DNA from: Brachyspira alvinipulli ATCC 51933
GTDB taxonomy: Bacteria; Spirochaetota; Brachyspiria; Brachyspirales; Brachyspiraceae
Length of the DNA: 64,000 nt
Assembly (NCBI RefSeq): GCF_000518245.1
Contig: NZ_KI912404.1
Location: 109,897 to 173,896, forward strand
Direction: 5' to 3'
A program made the position numbers and the translations under genes. The notes beneath the pieces were generated by a model. That model saw nothing but the letters and a program-made list of their open reading frames with translations, was not told the DNA's origin and did no database searches. Shown here piece by piece: positions 61,478-64,000 of the stretch (position 1 is the first letter of the stretch; each line of letters begins with the position of its first letter).

Positions 61478-62107
61478 TTAATCTATTATTCCGTAAGCTC
61501 TAACAGGAGAACCCTCTCCATTTTTTATTTTTAAAGGTGCAGCACTAAAGAAGAAACTTTTATTTTTTACTTTATCCAAATTTACTAATGATTCTATAAC
61601 GCATATATTATTTGAAAATAAAATTTTATGAGTTAAATTGTTAGTTTCCAAAGAATCAACGGAAGGAGTATCAAGTCCAACAGTTTTTATTTTTAAATCT
61701 ACTAATTTTAATGCTAATTCTTCATCTATATAAGGCCATAAATCAAAATATTCATCTGTACCCATCTTATTTTCCCATCCGGTTCTAAAAATAATAATAT
61801 CATTTCCTTTTAATTTATTAAAATCAAAATCAGAAGGGAACTTAATTGTTTCTTTTTTATTTGTAGGTACATCTACACAGTATGCTTTTCCCACATAATG
61901 AGTAAGATCAATATTTTCAGTGCTTGGTTTGCCATTAATGCAATGTAAAGGTGTATCAACATGGGTTGCTGTATGCACACTCATTGAAATATTAGTTACA
62001 TAAAATCCAGCTTCTGCTATAGAATCTGTATTTTTTACCATTACTTCAGGATTACCAGGATAAGATGGAATTTTATTGTATATTGTAGTAGAAAAATCTA
62101 TAATCAT
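61478..62107 (-). CDS. Cyclase-family (kynurenine formamidase-like) metal hydrolase
   Basis: The family motif H-x-G-T-H-x-D-x-P-x-H is seen as HTATHVDTPLH (residues 43-53), with Ala for Gly. Other blocks: FSTTIYNKIPSYPGNP and a C-terminal FFSAAPLKIKNGEGSPVRAYGI. 209 residues is right. Members hydrolyse formylkynurenine, isatin or similar amides; this one cannot be assigned. It lies 9 bases after the PIN/TRAM gene, on the same strand, and may be cotranscribed. Confidence 0.83.
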   Translation of the reverse strand: MIIDFSTTIYNKIPSYPGNPEVMVKNTDSIAEAGFYVTNISMSVHTATHVDTPLHCINGKPSTENIDLTHYVGKAYCVDVPTNKKETIKFPSDFDFNKLKGNDIIIFRTGWENKMGTDEYFDLWPYIDEELALKLVDLKIKTVGLDTPSVDSLETNNLTHKILFSNNICVIESLVNLDKVKNKSFFFSAAPLKIKNGEGSPVRAYGIID

Positions 62108-62116
62108 AACTTCCTC

Positions 62117-63127
62117 CTATTTATTACTATGATCATGTCTTTTTTTATTTCCTGTATTGCTGTTTTTATTGGATCCAGCAAGAGAGGCAAATATTACTCT
62201 TCCTGCTTCTTTAGGAAGTACATTATCTATTTCTATATCAACATTTTTTCCTATTAAATGTTTTGCATTATCAACAACAATCATAGTGCCGTCTTCCAAA
62301 TATCCAAGTGCCTGCTTATCTTTACCTTCTCTTATAAGATCTATTTTTATAGTTTCACCCGGTAAAACAACTACATGCAAAGAGTTAGCTAAATCATTGA
62401 TATTTAATATATCAACTTCATGTATAGATGCTACTTTCATTAAGTTAAAATCATTTGTGATAACTTTAGCATCCATTTTTTTAGCAAGTTCTATAAGTTT
62501 TAGATCAACTTCTTTTATATTTGGAAAATCTATATCTGTTATTGAAAGCAGTATATTTTTAGAAGATTTCATTTTATTTAATATTTCTAAAGCTCTTCTT
62601 CCTCTTATTCTTTTTTGAGGATCTCTTGCATCGCTTAAAAATTGAACTTCTTTTATAACGAATTCAGGTAGTATAAGAAGTCCATCAAAAAATTTTTTCT
62701 CAGCTATATCATATATTCTTCCATCAACTATAACAGATGTATCTAATATTTTTGCAGTTTTTGTTTTATCAGGCTTTGTTAATTTAAGCATATTTGATAT
62801 ATTCGGTATAAATGCCGAAATAATACCAAATGTTAAATAACCTTCTATAAAAAGAATAATAAGTTTTTCATTTAATGATAATGATATTCCTATTATATTT
62901 ATAGCTGTTAAAGTTAATATTACAGTTACTATGGTTAAAAAAAACGATATAAAAAAAGCTAATGCTATTTTAGATGATTTCTTTCTAATAAATAAGAATT
63001 CAAATAAAAATACTAAAATAGAACTAACTAAAAATATTAATAGAGTTCTATAATTAAAAGATTTAAATTGAAAGTAATCTATTAAAGCAATTAAAAAAGA
63101 TACTGCAAAGTACGCTATTCTCCACAT
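62117..63127 (-). CDS. Membrane PIN/TRAM-domain protein (YacL-like)
   Basis: Four N-terminal membrane segments (about 1-110) are followed by a PIN domain starting ILDTSVIVDGRIYDI, with conserved acidic residues in DTS, EFVIKEV and VITNDFNL, and a C-terminal TRAM domain VVVLPGETIKIDLIREGK...GYLEDGTMIVV (in parts). Known relatives (YacL) are thought to be RNA-handling PIN proteins. CarD lies upstream, a pairing common in spirochaetes and Firmicutes. Confidence 0.9.
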   Translation of the reverse strand: MWRIAYFAVSFLIALIDYFQFKSFNYRTLLIFLVSSILVFLFEFLFIRKKSSKIALAFFISFFLTIVTVILTLTAINIIGISLSLNEKLIILFIEGYLTFGIISAFIPNISNMLKLTKPDKTKTAKILDTSVIVDGRIYDIAEKKFFDGLLILPEFVIKEVQFLSDARDPQKRIRGRRALEILNKMKSSKNILLSITDIDFPNIKEVDLKLIELAKKMDAKVITNDFNLMKVASIHEVDILNINDLANSLHVVVLPGETIKIDLIREGKDKQALGYLEDGTMIVVDNAKHLIGKNVDIEIDNVLPKEAGRVIFASLAGSNKNSNTGNKKRHDHSNK

Positions 63128-63202
63128 AATTTTCCCCTAATTTATATATTGTGATATATATTATTTTTTAATGGAATAAACTAATAAGATGAATATAAAA
63201 AA

Positions 63203-63781
63203 TTATTCTTCAGTAGTATCCTTCTTCTTTTTTTTATTATTTTTAATATTTTCTTTTACTATTTTTTCCTTTTCTAAAGGTTTAGTTTTAAATTTTTTAG
63301 CAGATTTTTCTAAAGCATTAGATACTATATCTTCAATTTCATCTTTATCTTTTTTAAGTGCTATACTAATTTCATTAACAATAAACATATAAGCTTTTTC
63401 ATATAAACGTTTTTCACTAGCAGACAGCTCTTTTAACTTATTTCTTGTGAATAAACTTCTAGCAACTTCTATCGTATCTTTAATATCTCCGCTCCTAAGC
63501 TTCTCTTCATTTTCCTGATATCTTATTTTCCAATTATTTTCTATATCATGTATTTTCGTCTGCAAAACGTTTAAAAGATTTTCAGCTTCAGCCTTTGATA
63601 TTATCTTGCGTATACGATATTCTTTGACTCTATTTATAGGTACTTTTAATGTTATATTTTCTCCTTCACATTCTAAAACATAACATTCTACTAGGTTCGA
63701 ATTTACTTTATTATCAGATATACCTATAACTTTACATATTCCATACATAGGATATACCACATAAGTATTTATTTTATACAT
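63203..63781 (-). CDS. CarD-family transcriptional regulator
   Basis: The N-terminal CarD/TRCF-like domain begins with INTYVVYPMYGICKVIGI and ENITLKVPINRVKEYRIRKI; a helical C-terminal domain follows with NWKIRYQENEEKLRSGD and VARSLFTRNKLKELSASEKRLYEKA (in parts). CarD binds RNA polymerase beta and stabilises open complexes. An unusual basic tail (KKFKTKPLEKEKIV...KKKKKD) ends the protein. Confidence 0.9.
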   Translation of the reverse strand: MYKINTYVVYPMYGICKVIGISDNKVNSNLVECYVLECEGENITLKVPINRVKEYRIRKIISKAEAENLLNVLQTKIHDIENNWKIRYQENEEKLRSGDIKDTIEVARSLFTRNKLKELSASEKRLYEKAYMFIVNEISIALKKDKDEIEDIVSNALEKSAKKFKTKPLEKEKIVKENIKNNKKKKKDTTEE

Positions 63782-63880
63782 AATAGCCTTTAAAATTAAG
63801 TCAAATTCTTTATTCTAAAAAAATATAATAATATACCTCCATACATTATATATCAACAAACCAAAAAATCAAGTACAAAA

Positions 63881-63920
63881 ATTGGTATAAACTTTATAAA
63901 AGTTTATACCAATTTTATAT
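63881..63920. terminator. Strong terminator between the CarD gene and the gene at the window edge
   Basis: 15-bp perfect stem ATTGGTATAAACTTT with AAAGTTTATACCAAT around 3 bases, with A4 and T4 flanks. It follows the minus-strand gene cut by the right edge and lies upstream of the CarD gene. Confidence 0.85.
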
Positions 63921-63938
63921 ACAAAATATTATTCCTAA

Positions 63939-64000
63939 TTACATTTTTCTAAGAGCTATACTGAGAAAGAAGGCAAAACCTCCCCATATAGCTAATAAAC
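63939..64000 (-). CDS. C-terminal end of a membrane protein (rest outside window)
   Basis: On the minus strand the frame LLAIWGGFAFFLSIALRKM ends at a TAA (63939-63941). It is hydrophobic with a basic end, like the last helix of a transporter. Only about 19 residues are in the window, so the family is unknown. Confidence 0.5.
   Translation of the reverse strand, partial: LLAIWGGFAFFLSIALRKM

Noticed and set aside
1-64000. Prophage, insertion sequence or transposase genes
   Set aside because: No integrase, transposase or phage structural gene was recognised anywhere in the window.
1-64000. tRNA or rRNA genes
   Set aside because: No tRNA cloverleaf or rRNA segment was recognised on either strand by eye.

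Overview
The window is very AT-rich and densely coded, and it looks like a Brachyspira-type spirochaete. The evidence is the overall gene content: CarD beside a PIN/TRAM protein, an McsA/McsB pair, BMP-family nucleoside lipoproteins, many lipobox lipoproteins, Rnf and ferredoxin-linked oxidoreductases, and small outer-membrane beta-barrels. Promoters mostly read TTGAC(A/T), then 16-17 bases, then a TATAAT-like box, and ribosome sites are GGAG-like. The genus is inferred from gene content and style; no rRNA or tRNA gene was seen.

Layout. 1-3,100: the end of a MATE transporter with a long charged tail, ispD, mcsA and a degenerate mcsB. 3,100-8,800: two small exported proteins, apbE, an amino-acid ABC transporter whose permease and ATPase genes are broken while its binding lipoprotein is intact, and a LemA-like protein. 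8,800-14,800: a LacI regulator, rplS, an NfnA-type flavoprotein, a broken LEA-type gene, a CE7 esterase and a double-domain glycosyltransferase. 14,900-25,850: a nucleoside island on the minus strand (deoC, a broken and an intact nucleoside phosphorylase, two BMP lipoproteins, ABC ATPase, two permeases, an M20 amidohydrolase), plus a second, broken M20 gene. 25,850-31,600: rimM, khpA, rpsP, ffh and a sugar ABC transporter. 31,700-36,900: three tandem membrane-anchored TPR proteins ending in an Mrr-like domain (the middle one is frameshifted). 37,000-41,400: a lipoprotein, an EFR1-type flavodoxin/ferredoxin and a Type II restriction-modification pair that lies between two perfect 29-bp direct repeats. 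41,400-46,400: an SDR/zinc-ribbon fusion, zapA with a coiled-coil partner, a beta-barrel and a noncoding repeat region. 46,400-53,400: trmB, a substrate-binding lipoprotein, rpmF-plsX-fabH-like and rnfCDG. 53,500-64,000: paired beta-barrels, a large TPR protein, a four-subunit 2-oxoacid:ferredoxin oxidoreductase with a decayed copy of its gamma gene, a cyclase, PIN/TRAM and CarD.

How the genes fit together. Ferredoxin is a shared theme: the 2-oxoacid oxidoreductase would reduce ferredoxin, Rnf would couple ferredoxin to NAD and an ion gradient, NfnA-type and EFR1 proteins belong to the same redox economy, and ApbE would attach FMN to RnfD and RnfG. The nucleoside island imports nucleosides, phosphorolyses them and feeds deoxyribose phosphate to DeoC. 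In all three canonical ABC operons a strong hairpin with a T-run sits just after the binding-protein gene(s), which would make the lipoprotein more abundant than the membrane parts.

The most interesting points are: (i) the triplicated TM-TPR-Mrr-like family, whose nuclease residues look altered in the same way in all copies; (ii) McsB and FabH homologues in their canonical neighbourhoods but lacking the catalytic residues of their families; (iii) the restriction-modification cassette bounded by a duplicated start-codon region; (iv) an unusual number of broken genes, some in homopolymers (which could be sequencing errors) and some clearly not.
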